Of a DNA stretch of 64,000 nt, positions 47,208 through 55,853 are shown one piece after another; within the stretch, counting starts at the first letter, position 1, and every line of letters starts with the position of its first letter. The DNA lies in the NCBI RefSeq assembly GCF_014651075.1, contig NZ_BMWE01000018.1, positions 1-64,000 on the forward strand, in the 5' to 3' direction. This DNA comes from Streptomyces djakartensis. Lineage in GTDB: Bacteria; Actinomycetota; Actinomycetes; Streptomycetales; Streptomycetaceae. The notes beneath the pieces were generated by a model that saw only the letters and a program-made list of their open reading frames with translations, had not been told where the DNA came from and searched no databases. Position numbers and translations under genes: made by a program.

Positions 47208-47253
47208 GTGGCCGCCGGGTCCCCTCCCCCATGACCGGGGACCCGGCGGCCAC
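47208..47253 (-). terminator. Intercistronic hairpin between malE and malF
   Basis: A perfect 17-bp stem (47208-47224 with 47237-47253) and a 12-nt loop, starting 8 bases after the malE stop. It could end part of the transcripts or protect malE mRNA, giving more binding protein than permease. Confidence 0.75.
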
Positions 47254-47260
47254 ACGGTGG

Positions 47261-48529
47261 TCACTTGCTGTAGTCCGGCACCAGCTTGGCGATGGCGGTC
47301 TCGGCGTTGCCGAGGCCCTTGTCCAGGGACTCCTTGCCGCCCGCGATCTTGATCAGCTCGTCGTCCAGCGGGGTCCACAGGGAGCTGTACTCGGGCAGCG
47401 CCGGGCGCGGCCGGGCGGCGGACAGCACGCCCTGGTAGCCGGCGATGCCCGGGTCGGCCTTGACCTCCGCCGTGTAGGCGTCCTCGCGGGTGGGGAGCGT
47501 GGAGTTCTTCAGCGCGATGGTCTCCTGCGCCTTCGCCGAGGTCATGAAGTTGACGAACTTCAGCGCGGCCTTCTGGTGGGCGGAGTCGGAGCCGGCGTAG
47601 ACGGAGAGGTTGTGGCCGCCGGTCGGGGCGCCCGCCTTGCCGGTGGAGCCGGCCGGGACGGTGGCGATGCCGAGGTTGCCCTTGTCCTTGAAGGCGGAGC
47701 CCTTGTAGAAGTTGGTGATCTCCCACGGGCCCTGGATGATCGAGGCGACCTTGCCGCTGACGAACGCCTCCTGGATGTGGGCGTAGGCGTCGGCGGTGGT
47801 GTCGGCCTTGTGCAGGCCCTTGCCCTTGAAGAGGCTCTGCCAGGTGCCGTAGGCCTTCTTGGCCTCCGGCGAGGTGACGGTGATCTTCTTGGCGTCGACG
47901 TCGACGGTGTCGGCGCCCTCGCCGTAGAGGAAGGACTGGGCGTAGTAGGCCTGGGTGGAGCCCCAGTAGCCGTCGACGCCGGTCTTGTCCTTGATGGTGG
48001 CGGCGGCCTTCTTCAGGTCGTCCCAGGTCTTGGGTGCCTCGACGCCGGCCTTCTTGAACAGTTCCTTGTTGTAGACGAGGGCGAGGGTGTCCGTGGTGAA
48101 GGGGACGCCGTAGGTCTTGCCCTCGTACTTGGCCTGCTCGATCAGGCTGGGCTGGAACCTGTCCTGCTCGGCGAGGGCCTCGGTGTCGTCCAGCGGCAGG
48201 AAGAAGCCCTTCTTGGCGAAGGCCGGGGTCCAGCCGACCTCGGAGCGCAGCACGTCGGGAGCGCCCTTGGAGCCGGCGGCGGTGTCGAACTTGTTCTGCG
48301 CCTGGTCGAAGGGGACGTTGACGTAGTTGACCTTGACGTCCTTGTTGGCGGCCTCGAACTCCTTGACGAGGGCCTGGTAGGTCGGCGCCTCGTTGGTGGC
48401 GTTGGAGGTGTCCCACCAGGTGATGGTGACCGGACCGTCGGCCTTGTCGCCGCTGTCGCTTCCGCCGCACGCCGTCGCCGCCAGGGCGAGGGACGCCACC
48501 AGCGCGGTGGCCGCTATGCCACGCCGCAT
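47261..48529 (-). CDS. malE: Maltose/maltodextrin-binding lipoprotein MalE
   Basis: 422 residues. The signal MRRGIAATALVASLALAATA ends in lipobox LAATAC, with lipidated Cys21. The mature part is an SBP_bac_1 solute-binding protein (VTITWWDTSNATNEAPTYQA at its start and VPFTTDTLALVYNKELFKKA inside). It binds maltodextrin outside the membrane and delivers it to MalFG. ATG 48529 with AAGGAGAAC; the frame opens to 48649 but reads as leader. MalR-type operators lie upstream. Confidence 0.95.
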   Translation of the reverse strand: MRRGIAATALVASLALAATACGGSDSGDKADGPVTITWWDTSNATNEAPTYQALVKEFEAANKDVKVNYVNVPFDQAQNKFDTAAGSKGAPDVLRSEVGWTPAFAKKGFFLPLDDTEALAEQDRFQPSLIEQAKYEGKTYGVPFTTDTLALVYNKELFKKAGVEAPKTWDDLKKAAATIKDKTGVDGYWGSTQAYYAQSFLYGEGADTVDVDAKKITVTSPEAKKAYGTWQSLFKGKGLHKADTTADAYAHIQEAFVSGKVASIIQGPWEITNFYKGSAFKDKGNLGIATVPAGSTGKAGAPTGGHNLSVYAGSDSAHQKAALKFVNFMTSAKAQETIALKNSTLPTREDAYTAEVKADPGIAGYQGVLSAARPRPALPEYSSLWTPLDDELIKIAGGKESLDKGLGNAETAIAKLVPDYSK

Positions 48530-48629
48530 GAGTTCTCCTTGAGGGTGAAGCCCGTTTCGTGCTGCCGACTGCGCCGTTGGCCGCCGGGCGTCGGTGAGAT
48601 TAGCCGCGCTTGAAGGAGTTGCGAAAGAC

Positions 48630-48650
48630 CTTGCAGCAAAAAGTTGCAAG
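48630..48650. promoter_or_regulatory. MalR-type operator, malE side
   Basis: CTTGCAGCAA at 48630-48639 and TTGCAAG at 48644-48650 form an inverted pair CTTGCA...TGCAAG around 9 bases, 101-121 bases before malE. Confidence 0.7.
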
Positions 48651-48733
48651 AGGTGCGGATGGTTATCCCGCCGTGACCTCCCGCTGGGCCGCTGTGACCC
48701 CGGATTTCAGGCGTTCAGCGGGGAGTGGGGCAC

Positions 48734-48759
48734 CTGTGCAAGACTCTGCAAGCACTTGC
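48734..48759. promoter_or_regulatory. MalR-type operator, malR side
   Basis: TGCAAG occurs twice (near 48737 and 48747), and GCAAG-CA-CTTGC forms an inverted repeat at 48748-48759, 68 bases before the malR start. It suggests autoregulation of malR as well as control of malE. Confidence 0.65.
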
Positions 48760-48826
48760 TATCCGTTTCCGCCGGGGGAATCATCCGTTGCGGACCGGAC
48801 GCCGACACGAACTTCGAGGGACCGCG

Positions 48827-49954
48827 ATGACCAAGCAACCCGCAGCGGGCCGTGCCACGGCGCGCGCCAGGCGTCCCGTCGGTACGCAAGCGGAACCCCG
48901 GCCGCTACAGTCCAGTGCTGTGACCACACGGCTTGCCGACATCGCCGCGCAGGCGGGGGTGAGCGAAGCGACCGTCAGCCGCGTCCTCAACGGGAAGCCC
49001 GGCGTCGCCGCCACCACCCGCGAGTCCGTGCTGGCCGCGCTCGACGTGCTGGGCTACGAGCGCCCGGTGCGGCTGCGGCAGCGCAGCGAGGGCCTGGTGG
49101 GCCTGATCACCCCGGAGCTTGAGAACCCGATCTTCCCGGCTCTGGCGCAGGTCATCGGCCAGGCGCTGACCCGGCAGGGCTACACGCCGGTGCTGGCCAC
49201 TCAGACCCCGGGCGGCTCGACCGAGGACGAGCTGACCGAGATGCTCGTCGACCGCGGGGTCGCCGGCATCATCTACGTCTCCGGACTGCACGCGGACACC
49301 ACCGCCGACATGCAGCGCTACGACCGGCTGCGCGCGCAGGGCGTGCCGTACGTGCTGGTCGACGGCTTCTCTCCGAAGGTGCAGGCGCCGTTCATCTCGC
49401 CCGACGACCGTGCCGCGATGAGTCTCGCGGTCACACACCTGGTGTCCCTGGGGCACACACGGATCGGTCTGGCCCTGGGGCCCAAGCGGTTCGTGCCGGT
49501 GCAGCGCAAGATCGAGGGGTTCGTGCGCGCCATGCAGGACCAGCTGGGTCTGGGCGCCGGGACCGTGGAGTCGGAGCTGGTCCAGCACTCCCTCTACACC
49601 CTGGAGGGCGGTCAGGCCGCGGCCGCGGCGCTGATCGAGAGGAACTGCACGGCCGTGGTGTGCGCCAGCGACATGATGGCGCTGGGCGCGATCCGGGCGG
49701 CCCGGCAGCACGGCCTGGACGTGCCGAAGGACATCTCCGTGGTCGGCTTCGACGACTCGCCGCTGATCGCCTTCACGGACCCGCCGCTGACGACGATCCG
49801 CAAGCCGGTCCCGGCGATGGGCCAGGCGGCCGTGCGCACACTGCTGGAGGAGATCGGCGGGACGCCCGCGCCCCACAGCGAGTTCGTGTTCATGCCGGAA
49901 CTGGTGGTGCGCGGTTCGACCGCGTCGGCTCCCGGGGACCGCGTTCGCTCCTGA
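48827..49954 (+). CDS. malR: LacI-family maltose regulator MalR
   Basis: Up to 375 residues from ATG 48827. The LacI HTH is RLADIAAQAGVSEATVSRVL followed by NGKPGVAATTRESVL. The effector domain is typical (LVGLITPELENPIFPALAQV, VVCASDMMALGAIRAARQHG, VVGFDDSPLIAFTDPPLTTI). It represses the mal genes, amylase and probably the pullulanase; in S. coelicolor it affects glucose repression too. The first 30 residues (Arg/Ala/Pro-rich) precede the HTH; GTG at 48920 would start close to the HTH and be nearer the usual 344-residue length, so the start is uncertain. Confidence 0.95.
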   Translation: MTKQPAAGRATARARRPVGTQAEPRPLQSSAVTTRLADIAAQAGVSEATVSRVLNGKPGVAATTRESVLAALDVLGYERPVRLRQRSEGLVGLITPELENPIFPALAQVIGQALTRQGYTPVLATQTPGGSTEDELTEMLVDRGVAGIIYVSGLHADTTADMQRYDRLRAQGVPYVLVDGFSPKVQAPFISPDDRAAMSLAVTHLVSLGHTRIGLALGPKRFVPVQRKIEGFVRAMQDQLGLGAGTVESELVQHSLYTLEGGQAAAAALIERNCTAVVCASDMMALGAIRAARQHGLDVPKDISVVGFDDSPLIAFTDPPLTTIRKPVPAMGQAAVRTLLEEIGGTPAPHSEFVFMPELVVRGSTASAPGDRVRS

Positions 49955-49983
49955 GGTCCGTCGCAGGTCCGTGGCCGGTCCGT
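49955..49983 (+). promoter_or_regulatory. Triple 11-bp direct repeat, PHO-box-like
   Basis: GGTCCGT at 49955-49961, 49966-49972 and 49977-49983, exactly 11 bases apart. The period is that of PhoP direct-repeat units, and GGTC agrees in part with the G(G/T)TCA core, but the following CGT does not fit CC. It lies about 90-115 bases before the PAP2-like gene. Confidence 0.35.
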
Positions 49984-50006
49984 GGCCTGATCCCGCCGCA
50001 GAACAT

Positions 50007-50025
50007 GCGGCCCGCACCGGGCCGC
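50007..50025 (+). terminator. Hairpin after malR
   Basis: An 8-bp stem GCGGCCCG/CGGGCCGC with loop CAC, 53 bases after the malR stop. Confidence 0.5.
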
Positions 50026-50069
50026 GGGATGATCGGTGGGGAAGTCCTTTTCTGGCAGACTTTGCGCCT

Positions 50070-50975
50070 ATGGGTAACTCGACCGTGACGACGCCGGAAG
50101 GCCGGGAATCGGCCCTTCCACAGCCGGTCGCGGCCGGGAACGGGCCGGGTCCGCTGCACCGGCTGCGCACCCCCCGCCGTCCCCGGTTCTGGTTCGAGAT
50201 CCTGCTGATCGCGGTCAGTTACTGGACGTACTCGCTCGTGCGGAACGCCGTGCCCGAACAGAGGGCCGAGGCGCTGAGCAACGCCGACTGGATCTGGAAG
50301 GCCGAGCACTTCCTGGGCATCGCCGTCGAGGAGTCCGTCAACCAGGCCGTGAACTCGGTGACTTGGCTGATCATCGGCATGAACTACTACTACGCGACGC
50401 TCCACTTCGTGGTGACGCTGGGTGTCCTGGTGTGGCTGTACCGTCGCCATCCCGGCCGCTACGCGGCGACCCGCCTGGTGCTGTTCGCGACGACCGCCGT
50501 AGCCCTGGCCGGTTACTACCTGTATCCACTGGCGCCCCCGCGGCTGATGCACGGCGGCGACTTCATCGACACGGTCATGGTCCACCAGACCTGGGGCTCG
50601 ATGGCGTCCGGCGACCTGAAGAACATGTCCAACCAGTACGCCGCGATGCCCTCGATGCACATCGGCTGGTCGGTCTGGTGCGGCCTGACGATCTTCGCCC
50701 TGTCGACGGTCCCCTGGGCGCGGGTGCTGGGCGTGCTGTACCCGGCGCTGACACTGGTGGTGATCGTCGCCACGGCCAACCACTTCTGGCTGGATGCCGT
50801 CGGTGGCATCCTGTGCCTGGCGTTCGGCTTCGCGGTGGCGAGGCTCTGGTACGGGAGGCAGCCGTACACCCTGCCGAAGGTGGTGCCTGCCCAGCGGCCG
50901 GGCCCGCCCGGGGCCGAGGACGAGCCGGGCGCCGGGGCCCGGGCAGAGGACGGGCAGCCGGCGGCGAGGGTCTGA
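50070..50975 (+). CDS. PAP2-superfamily membrane enzyme (inositolphosphotransferase/Aur1-like)
   Basis: 301 residues with about six membrane segments (FEILLIAVSYWTYSLVRNAV is the first). The catalytic pattern is that of the PAP2/AUR1 type: PSMHIGWSVWCGL (Ser/His) and ANHFWLDAVGGI (the second His and the Asp). Relatives make inositol-containing lipids or release phosphate from lipids. The substrate is not established here. ATG 50070 was chosen over 49971. The C-terminus is Pro/Glu-rich and cytosolic. Faces the glnE end, 12 bases away, convergent. Confidence 0.82.
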   Translation: MGNSTVTTPEGRESALPQPVAAGNGPGPLHRLRTPRRPRFWFEILLIAVSYWTYSLVRNAVPEQRAEALSNADWIWKAEHFLGIAVEESVNQAVNSVTWLIIGMNYYYATLHFVVTLGVLVWLYRRHPGRYAATRLVLFATTAVALAGYYLYPLAPPRLMHGGDFIDTVMVHQTWGSMASGDLKNMSNQYAAMPSMHIGWSVWCGLTIFALSTVPWARVLGVLYPALTLVVIVATANHFWLDAVGGILCLAFGFAVARLWYGRQPYTLPKVVPAQRPGPPGAEDEPGAGARAEDGQPAARV

Positions 50976-50986
50976 TCCCTCGCCTC

Positions 50987-53900
50987 CTACCGCTCGGTGA
51001 TCCCGTAGAACAGCTCCTCCACGACGCCCCGCGCCCTGCGCGCCGTCCGCCGGTACGCGTCGAGCATGTCCCCGGCGTGGCCGGGGCCGTAGCCCAGGTA
51101 CCGGCCCACGGCGGCCAGTTCGCGGGCCTCCGCCGGGAACGTGTCGGCGGCCCGGCCGCGCACCAGCATCACCGCGTTGCGGACGCGGGTCGCGAGGACC
51201 CAGGCCTCGTCCAGGGTGGCCGCGTCCTCGTCCGTGATGAGCCCGGCCGCCCGGGCGGCGGCCAGGGCCTGACGGGTCCGCGTGGTCCGCAGGCCCGGCT
51301 CGGCCGCGCCGTGCCGTAGTTGCAGCAGCTGCACGGTCCACTCCACGTCGGACAGACCGCCCGGCCCGAGCTTGGCGTGCAGCTTCGGGTCCGCGCCGCG
51401 CGGGAGCCGTTCGGACTCCATCCGGGCCTTCAGCCGCCGGATCTCGCGGACGGCCTCGTCGGCGAGCCCGTCCGCCGGGTAGCGCAGCGGGTCGACCAGC
51501 TCGATGAACCGGCGGCCGAGGTCCTCGTCCCCGGCGACCGGTTCCGCCCGCAGCAGCGCGTGCGACTCCCAGGTCATGGACCAGCGGCGGTAGTACGCCG
51601 CGTACGAGGTGAGGGTGCGCACGAGCGGCCCGGACTTGCCCTCGGGGCGCAGGTCGGCGTCGATGAGCAGGGGCGGGTCGGCACTGGGGAGCTGCAGCAG
51701 GCGGCGCATCTCGGAGACGACCTTGTTGGCCGCCTGGGAGGCCTCGCGCTCGTCGACGCCGTCGCGCGGCTCGTGCACGAACAGCACGTCCGCGTCGGAG
51801 CCGTAGCCCAGCTCGTGGCCGCCGAACCGGCCCATGCCGATGATCGCGAACCGGGTGGGCAGGCTGTCGCCCCAGCCGTCGCGCACGACCGCGCGGAGCG
51901 TGCCGGCGAGGGTCGCGGCCGTCAGGTCGGACACCGCGCCGCCGACCCGGTCGACCAGGGCGCCCTGGTCCGCCTCGGCGGGCTGCTCCTCGGTGCCGTA
52001 GGAGCCGACGATGTCGGCGGCGGCCGTACGGAACAGCTCGCGGCGACGCACCCCGCGGGCGGCGGTGACCGCCTGGGCGGCCCCGTCGGCCCGGCGGACC
52101 GCCGCGAGGATCTCCTGCTCCAGGTGGGCGCGGGACCGCGGTTCGAGACCACCGCCGTCCCCGTCGCCGAGCAGCGCCACCGCCTCCGGTGCGCGCAGCA
52201 GCAGGTCGGGGGCGAGCCGGCCGGCGGACAGGACCCGGGCGAGGTTCTCCGCGGCGGCGCCCTCGTCCCTCAGCAACCGCAGATACCAGGGCGTCTTGCC
52301 GAGGGCGTCCGAGACCTTGCGGAAGTTCAGCAGACCGGCGTCCGGGTCGGCCGAGTCGGCGAACCAGCCCAGCAGGACGGGGAGCAGGGTGCGCTGGATA
52401 GCGGCCTTGCGGGTGACGCCGGAGGCCAGTGCCTCCAGGTGGCGCAGGGCGGAGGCGGGGTCGGCGTAGCCGAGGGCGACCATCCGCTCCCGGGCCGCCT
52501 CGGCGCTGAGGCGGGCCTCGCCGGTGGCGAGCTGGGCGACCGCGTCGAGCAGCGGCCGGTAGAACAGCTTCTCGTGCAGCCGGCGCACCACGGTGGCGTG
52601 CCGCTTCCACTCGCGCAGCAGCTCGGCGACCGGGTCGGTGCGCAGCCCGAGGGAGCGGCCGATGCGGCGCAGCTCGGCCTCCTCCTCGGGCACGAGGTGG
52701 GTGCGGCGCAGCCGGAACAGCTGGATCCGGTGCTCCATGGAGCGCAGGAAGCGGTACGCCTCGTCGAGCTGCGCGGCGTCGGCCCGGCCCACGTAACCGC
52801 CGGCTGCCAGGGCCCCCAGCGCGTCCAGAGTCGTGCCGCTGCGCAGGGAGGTGTCGGTCCGGCCGTGCACCAGCTGGAGCAGCTGCACGGCGAACTCCAC
52901 GTCCCTGAGGCCGCCCGGCCCCAGTTTCAGCTGGCGGTCGACCTCGGCGGCGGGGATGTTCTCCACGACCCGGCGGCGCATCTTCTGCACGTCGGGGACG
53001 AAGTTCTCGCGCTCGGCGGCCTTCCACACCAGGGGCTGGACCGCGGCCACGTACTCCTCGCCGAGCTCCAGGTCGCCGGCGACCGGACGGGCCTTGAGCA
53101 GGGCCTGGAACTCCCAGGTCTTGGCCCAGCGCTGGTAGTAGGCGAGGTGGCTGGAGAGGGTCCGCACCAGCGGGCCGTTCCTGCCCTCGGGCCGGAGGTT
53201 GGCGTCCACGGGCCAGATGGACCCCTCGACCGTCGTCTCCGAGCAGATCCGCATCAGGTGCGAGGCCAGCCGGGTCGCGGCGCGCAGGGCCTTGGTCTCG
53301 TCGGCCTCCTCGGCGGGCTCCGCCACGAAGATGACGTCCACGTCGGAGACGTAGTTGAGTTCGTGGCCGCCGCACTTGCCCATCGCGATGACCGCGAGCC
53401 GGCACAGGGCGTCGTCCTCGGGCGCGGCGGCCCGCGCGAGGCGGAGGGCGGCGCGCAGGGTGGCGGTGGCGAGGTCGGCGAGTTCGGCGGCGGACTCGGC
53501 GACGCCGGTGGTGCCGCACACGTCCCGGGCGGCGATGGACAGCAGGCAGCGCCGGTAGGCGACGCGCAGCGAGACGGGGTCGTCCGCCTCCGCGAGGCCG
53601 GCCTCGAACTCCTCCACGCCGGGGTGCAGGTCGTACGCCTCGTACATGACGAGCGCCTGCCAGTCCTCCGGGTGCCGGGTGAGGTGGTCGGCGAGGGCCG
53701 TGGAGGCGCCGAGCACACCGAGCAGCCGGTCGCGCAGCGGCTTGGACGAGATCAGCGTGTCGAGCAGTTCCCGGCGGGCGCCGGGGCCCGGCTGGGCCTC
53801 CAGCAGCCGGACGAGCCCGAGGAGCGCCAGATCCGGGTCGGCCGTCGCGCCCAGGGCGTCCAGCAGCACCGGGTCGTCGCGCAGCGGCACCAGCTCGGGA

Positions 53901-53995
53901 CTGTCCAGGAGCCGCTCGGCGGCGGAGGCGTCGGTGAAGCCGTGCCGCAGCAGCCGTGTGAAGGTACTGCTCCTGCGCCCCGGCGCCGCCGTCAT
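50987..53995 (-). CDS. glnE: Glutamine-synthetase adenylyltransferase/deadenylase GlnE
   Basis: 1002 residues. Two nucleotidyltransferase domains each have a Gly-Gly then SD-x-D motif: GGHELNYVSDVDVIFV in the N-terminal (deadenylation) half and GGHELGYGSDADVLFVHEP in the C-terminal (adenylylation) half. GlnE adds or removes AMP on Tyr397 of GSI in response to nitrogen status. PGGLRDVEFAVQLLQL and PGGLSDVEWTVQLLQL are the internal repeats of the family. ATG 53995 follows GAGGGAGG. Its target glnA lies 33 kb to the left. Confidence 0.97.
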   Translation of the reverse strand: MTAAPGRRSSTFTRLLRHGFTDASAAERLLDSPELVPLRDDPVLLDALGATADPDLALLGLVRLLEAQPGPGARRELLDTLISSKPLRDRLLGVLGASTALADHLTRHPEDWQALVMYEAYDLHPGVEEFEAGLAEADDPVSLRVAYRRCLLSIAARDVCGTTGVAESAAELADLATATLRAALRLARAAAPEDDALCRLAVIAMGKCGGHELNYVSDVDVIFVAEPAEEADETKALRAATRLASHLMRICSETTVEGSIWPVDANLRPEGRNGPLVRTLSSHLAYYQRWAKTWEFQALLKARPVAGDLELGEEYVAAVQPLVWKAAERENFVPDVQKMRRRVVENIPAAEVDRQLKLGPGGLRDVEFAVQLLQLVHGRTDTSLRSGTTLDALGALAAGGYVGRADAAQLDEAYRFLRSMEHRIQLFRLRRTHLVPEEEAELRRIGRSLGLRTDPVAELLREWKRHATVVRRLHEKLFYRPLLDAVAQLATGEARLSAEAARERMVALGYADPASALRHLEALASGVTRKAAIQRTLLPVLLGWFADSADPDAGLLNFRKVSDALGKTPWYLRLLRDEGAAAENLARVLSAGRLAPDLLLRAPEAVALLGDGDGGGLEPRSRAHLEQEILAAVRRADGAAQAVTAARGVRRRELFRTAAADIVGSYGTEEQPAEADQGALVDRVGGAVSDLTAATLAGTLRAVVRDGWGDSLPTRFAIIGMGRFGGHELGYGSDADVLFVHEPRDGVDEREASQAANKVVSEMRRLLQLPSADPPLLIDADLRPEGKSGPLVRTLTSYAAYYRRWSMTWESHALLRAEPVAGDEDLGRRFIELVDPLRYPADGLADEAVREIRRLKARMESERLPRGADPKLHAKLGPGGLSDVEWTVQLLQLRHGAAEPGLRTTRTRQALAAARAAGLITDEDAATLDEAWVLATRVRNAVMLVRGRAADTFPAEARELAAVGRYLGYGPGHAGDMLDAYRRTARRARGVVEELFYGITER

Positions 53996-54143
53996 CCCGG
54001 GCCTCCCTCGGTCTCGCCTCGTGCTTTTCCCCGGATCAAGGTCTTTCGGCTTTGAGCCTAACCGCAGACCCGGGGCCGGGCTCCGATGAGTTCGGGGGAC
54101 GGACGGGGTCTGCCCTGTGAAGCGAGAGGCCGGGAGGACACTC

Positions 54144-54656
54144 ATGACCACCACGCACCCCGAGACCAGGCTCGACCGGCGGTACAGCGACGAGACAGCC
54201 ACCGCGACCGACTGGGAGGACGCCGAGGCGCGGCTGAGGGCGGCGGAGCTGTTCTGGATCACGACGGTACGGCCGGACGGACGACCCCACGTCACCCCGC
54301 TTCCGGCGGTCTGGTCGCACGGCGCCCTGCACTTCTGCACGGGCCCGGAGGAACGCAAGGCGAGGAACCTCGCGGAGAACCCGCACGTCGTGCTGACCAC
54401 CGGCACGAACACCTGGAACGCGGGCTACGACCTGGTGGTGGAGGGCCAGGCGGCCCGCGTGACCGACGAGGCCCGGCTACGGGAACTGGCCGCCGGGTGG
54501 GAGGCGAAGTACGGCGGCTTCTGGCACTTCGAGGTGCGGGACGGGTATTTCCACCACGGCGCGGGCCACGCGGTCGTCTACTCGGTGGCGCCACGCACCG
54601 TTTTCGGCTTCGGTAAGGGAGAGCCGTTCAGCCAGACGAGGTGGCGGTTCGCCTGA
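54144..54656 (+). CDS. Pyridoxamine 5'-phosphate oxidase-family (split-barrel flavin) protein
   Basis: 170 residues. The fold is shown by AELFWITTVRPDGRPHVTPL, VWSHGALHFCTGPEERKARN and LAENPHVVLTTGTNTWN. This group in actinobacteria uses FMN or F420; which one is not clear. ATG 54144 was chosen over GTG 54117 because GGGAGGA sits in between. It starts an apparent run of three small plus-strand genes. Confidence 0.85.
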   Translation: MTTTHPETRLDRRYSDETATATDWEDAEARLRAAELFWITTVRPDGRPHVTPLPAVWSHGALHFCTGPEERKARNLAENPHVVLTTGTNTWNAGYDLVVEGQAARVTDEARLRELAAGWEAKYGGFWHFEVRDGYFHHGAGHAVVYSVAPRTVFGFGKGEPFSQTRWRFA

Positions 54657-54678
54657 CGCCGGACGAAGGAGTCTCGCC

Positions 54679-55128
54679 GTGGACATCACCCTGGAAGTCA
54701 TCCCGCTGCCCGTGAGCGACATCGACCGGGCCCGGGACTTCTACCGGGACAAGGTCGGCTTCCACGTGGACATCGACCAGGAGGTGATACCCGGGATGCG
54801 GATCGTCCAGCTGACGCCGCCCGGCTCCGGCTGCTCGATCGCCCTCGGCCACTCGATCTGGGAGATGACCCCCGGACCCACCCCGGCCCCCGGCTCCTAC
54901 CAGGGCCTGCAACTGTGCGTGTCCGACATCGAGGCGGCCCGCACGGAGTTCGTCGCGCGCGGGCTCGACGTCTCGGAGCCGGTCCAGTACGCCCCCAGCG
55001 ACGGCGCCACCTTCATGCACTTCCAGGATCCGGACGGCAACGGCTGGGCGGTCCAGGAGTACCGGCGGCGGGCGAAGGAGCCGCTGCACGAGTTGCTGGC
55101 CGGTCTGAAGCGACAGCAGGAGGGCTGA
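54679..55128 (+). CDS. VOC-superfamily (glyoxalase/bleomycin-resistance-like) protein
   Basis: 149 residues. Two beta-alpha-beta modules are seen: EVIPLPVSDIDRARDFYRDK at the start, and YQGLQLCVSDIEAARTEFVA with FMHFQDPDGNGWAVQEY at the end. It is probably a metal-binding dioxygenase- or isomerase-type protein of unknown substrate. GTG 54679 follows GAAGGAG, 22 bases after the flavin protein stop. Confidence 0.87.
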   Translation: MDITLEVIPLPVSDIDRARDFYRDKVGFHVDIDQEVIPGMRIVQLTPPGSGCSIALGHSIWEMTPGPTPAPGSYQGLQLCVSDIEAARTEFVARGLDVSEPVQYAPSDGATFMHFQDPDGNGWAVQEYRRRAKEPLHELLAGLKRQQEG

Positions 55129-55208
55129 CCGCACCCGGCCGCGCCGTACCGGTCTACCGGTCAGGAATCGAGAAGCGGGGTCCCGGCGCCGCGATTAGCG
55201 TCGTTTCC

Positions 55209-55835
55209 ATGACGTCCATCGCATGCGTCACCCTCGGGGTGACCGATCTCGCCGCCGCCGAACGCTTCTACACCACCGCCTTCGGCCTGGGCGGGCAGGT
55301 GCGCCTGCGGGCCTCGGAGGCACCGAGCACCGGGTTCCGCGGGTTCACCCTGTCCCTCGTGGTCTCCCAGCCCGCCGACGTCGACGCCCTCGTCGACGCG
55401 GCCGTGGCGGCCGGTGCCACGACCCTGAAGCCCGCCGCCAGGTCGCTGTGGGGCTACGGGGGCGTCGTACAGGCCCCGGACGGAACGATCTGGCAGATCG
55501 CGACGTCGTCGAAGAAGAACACCGGCCCCGCGTCGAAGCGTTTCGACGAGCTCGTCCTGCTGCTCGGCGTCAAGGACGTGAAGGCCGCCAAGCAGTTCTA
55601 CGTCGAGCGCGGCCTCACCGTGGGCAAGAGCTTCGGCGGCAAGTACGTCGAGTTCGACTCCGGGTCGGCTCCCGTCAAACTGGCGCTGTACAAGCGCCGG
55701 GGCCTGGCCAAGGTCGCCGGCGTCTCCCCCGACGGCACCGGCTCCCACCGGCTCACGATCGGCGGCGACGCCGGGGCGTTCACGGACCCGGACGGGTTCG
55801 CCTGGGCACCGGCGTCGCAGACGGCGGACTTGTGA
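55209..55835 (+). CDS. Two-module VOC-superfamily protein
   Basis: 208 residues made of two glyoxalase-like modules: VTLGVTDLAAAERFYTTAFG with VVQAPDGTIWQIATSS, and LLLGVKDVKAAKQFYVERGL with GAFTDPDGFAWAPAS. The metal ligand positions of canonical glyoxalase I are not all present. Function unknown. ATG 55209 with no strong ribosome site. Convergent with nadE, 18 bases apart. Confidence 0.83.
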   Translation: MTSIACVTLGVTDLAAAERFYTTAFGLGGQVRLRASEAPSTGFRGFTLSLVVSQPADVDALVDAAVAAGATTLKPAARSLWGYGGVVQAPDGTIWQIATSSKKNTGPASKRFDELVLLLGVKDVKAAKQFYVERGLTVGKSFGGKYVEFDSGSAPVKLALYKRRGLAKVAGVSPDGTGSHRLTIGGDAGAFTDPDGFAWAPASQTADL

Positions 55836-55853
55836 GATCCCGGGCGGGGTTCG

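Noticed and set aside
51320..54055. 911-codon frame antisense to glnE
   Set aside because: No domain, composition of a shadow frame; glnE has all expected motifs.
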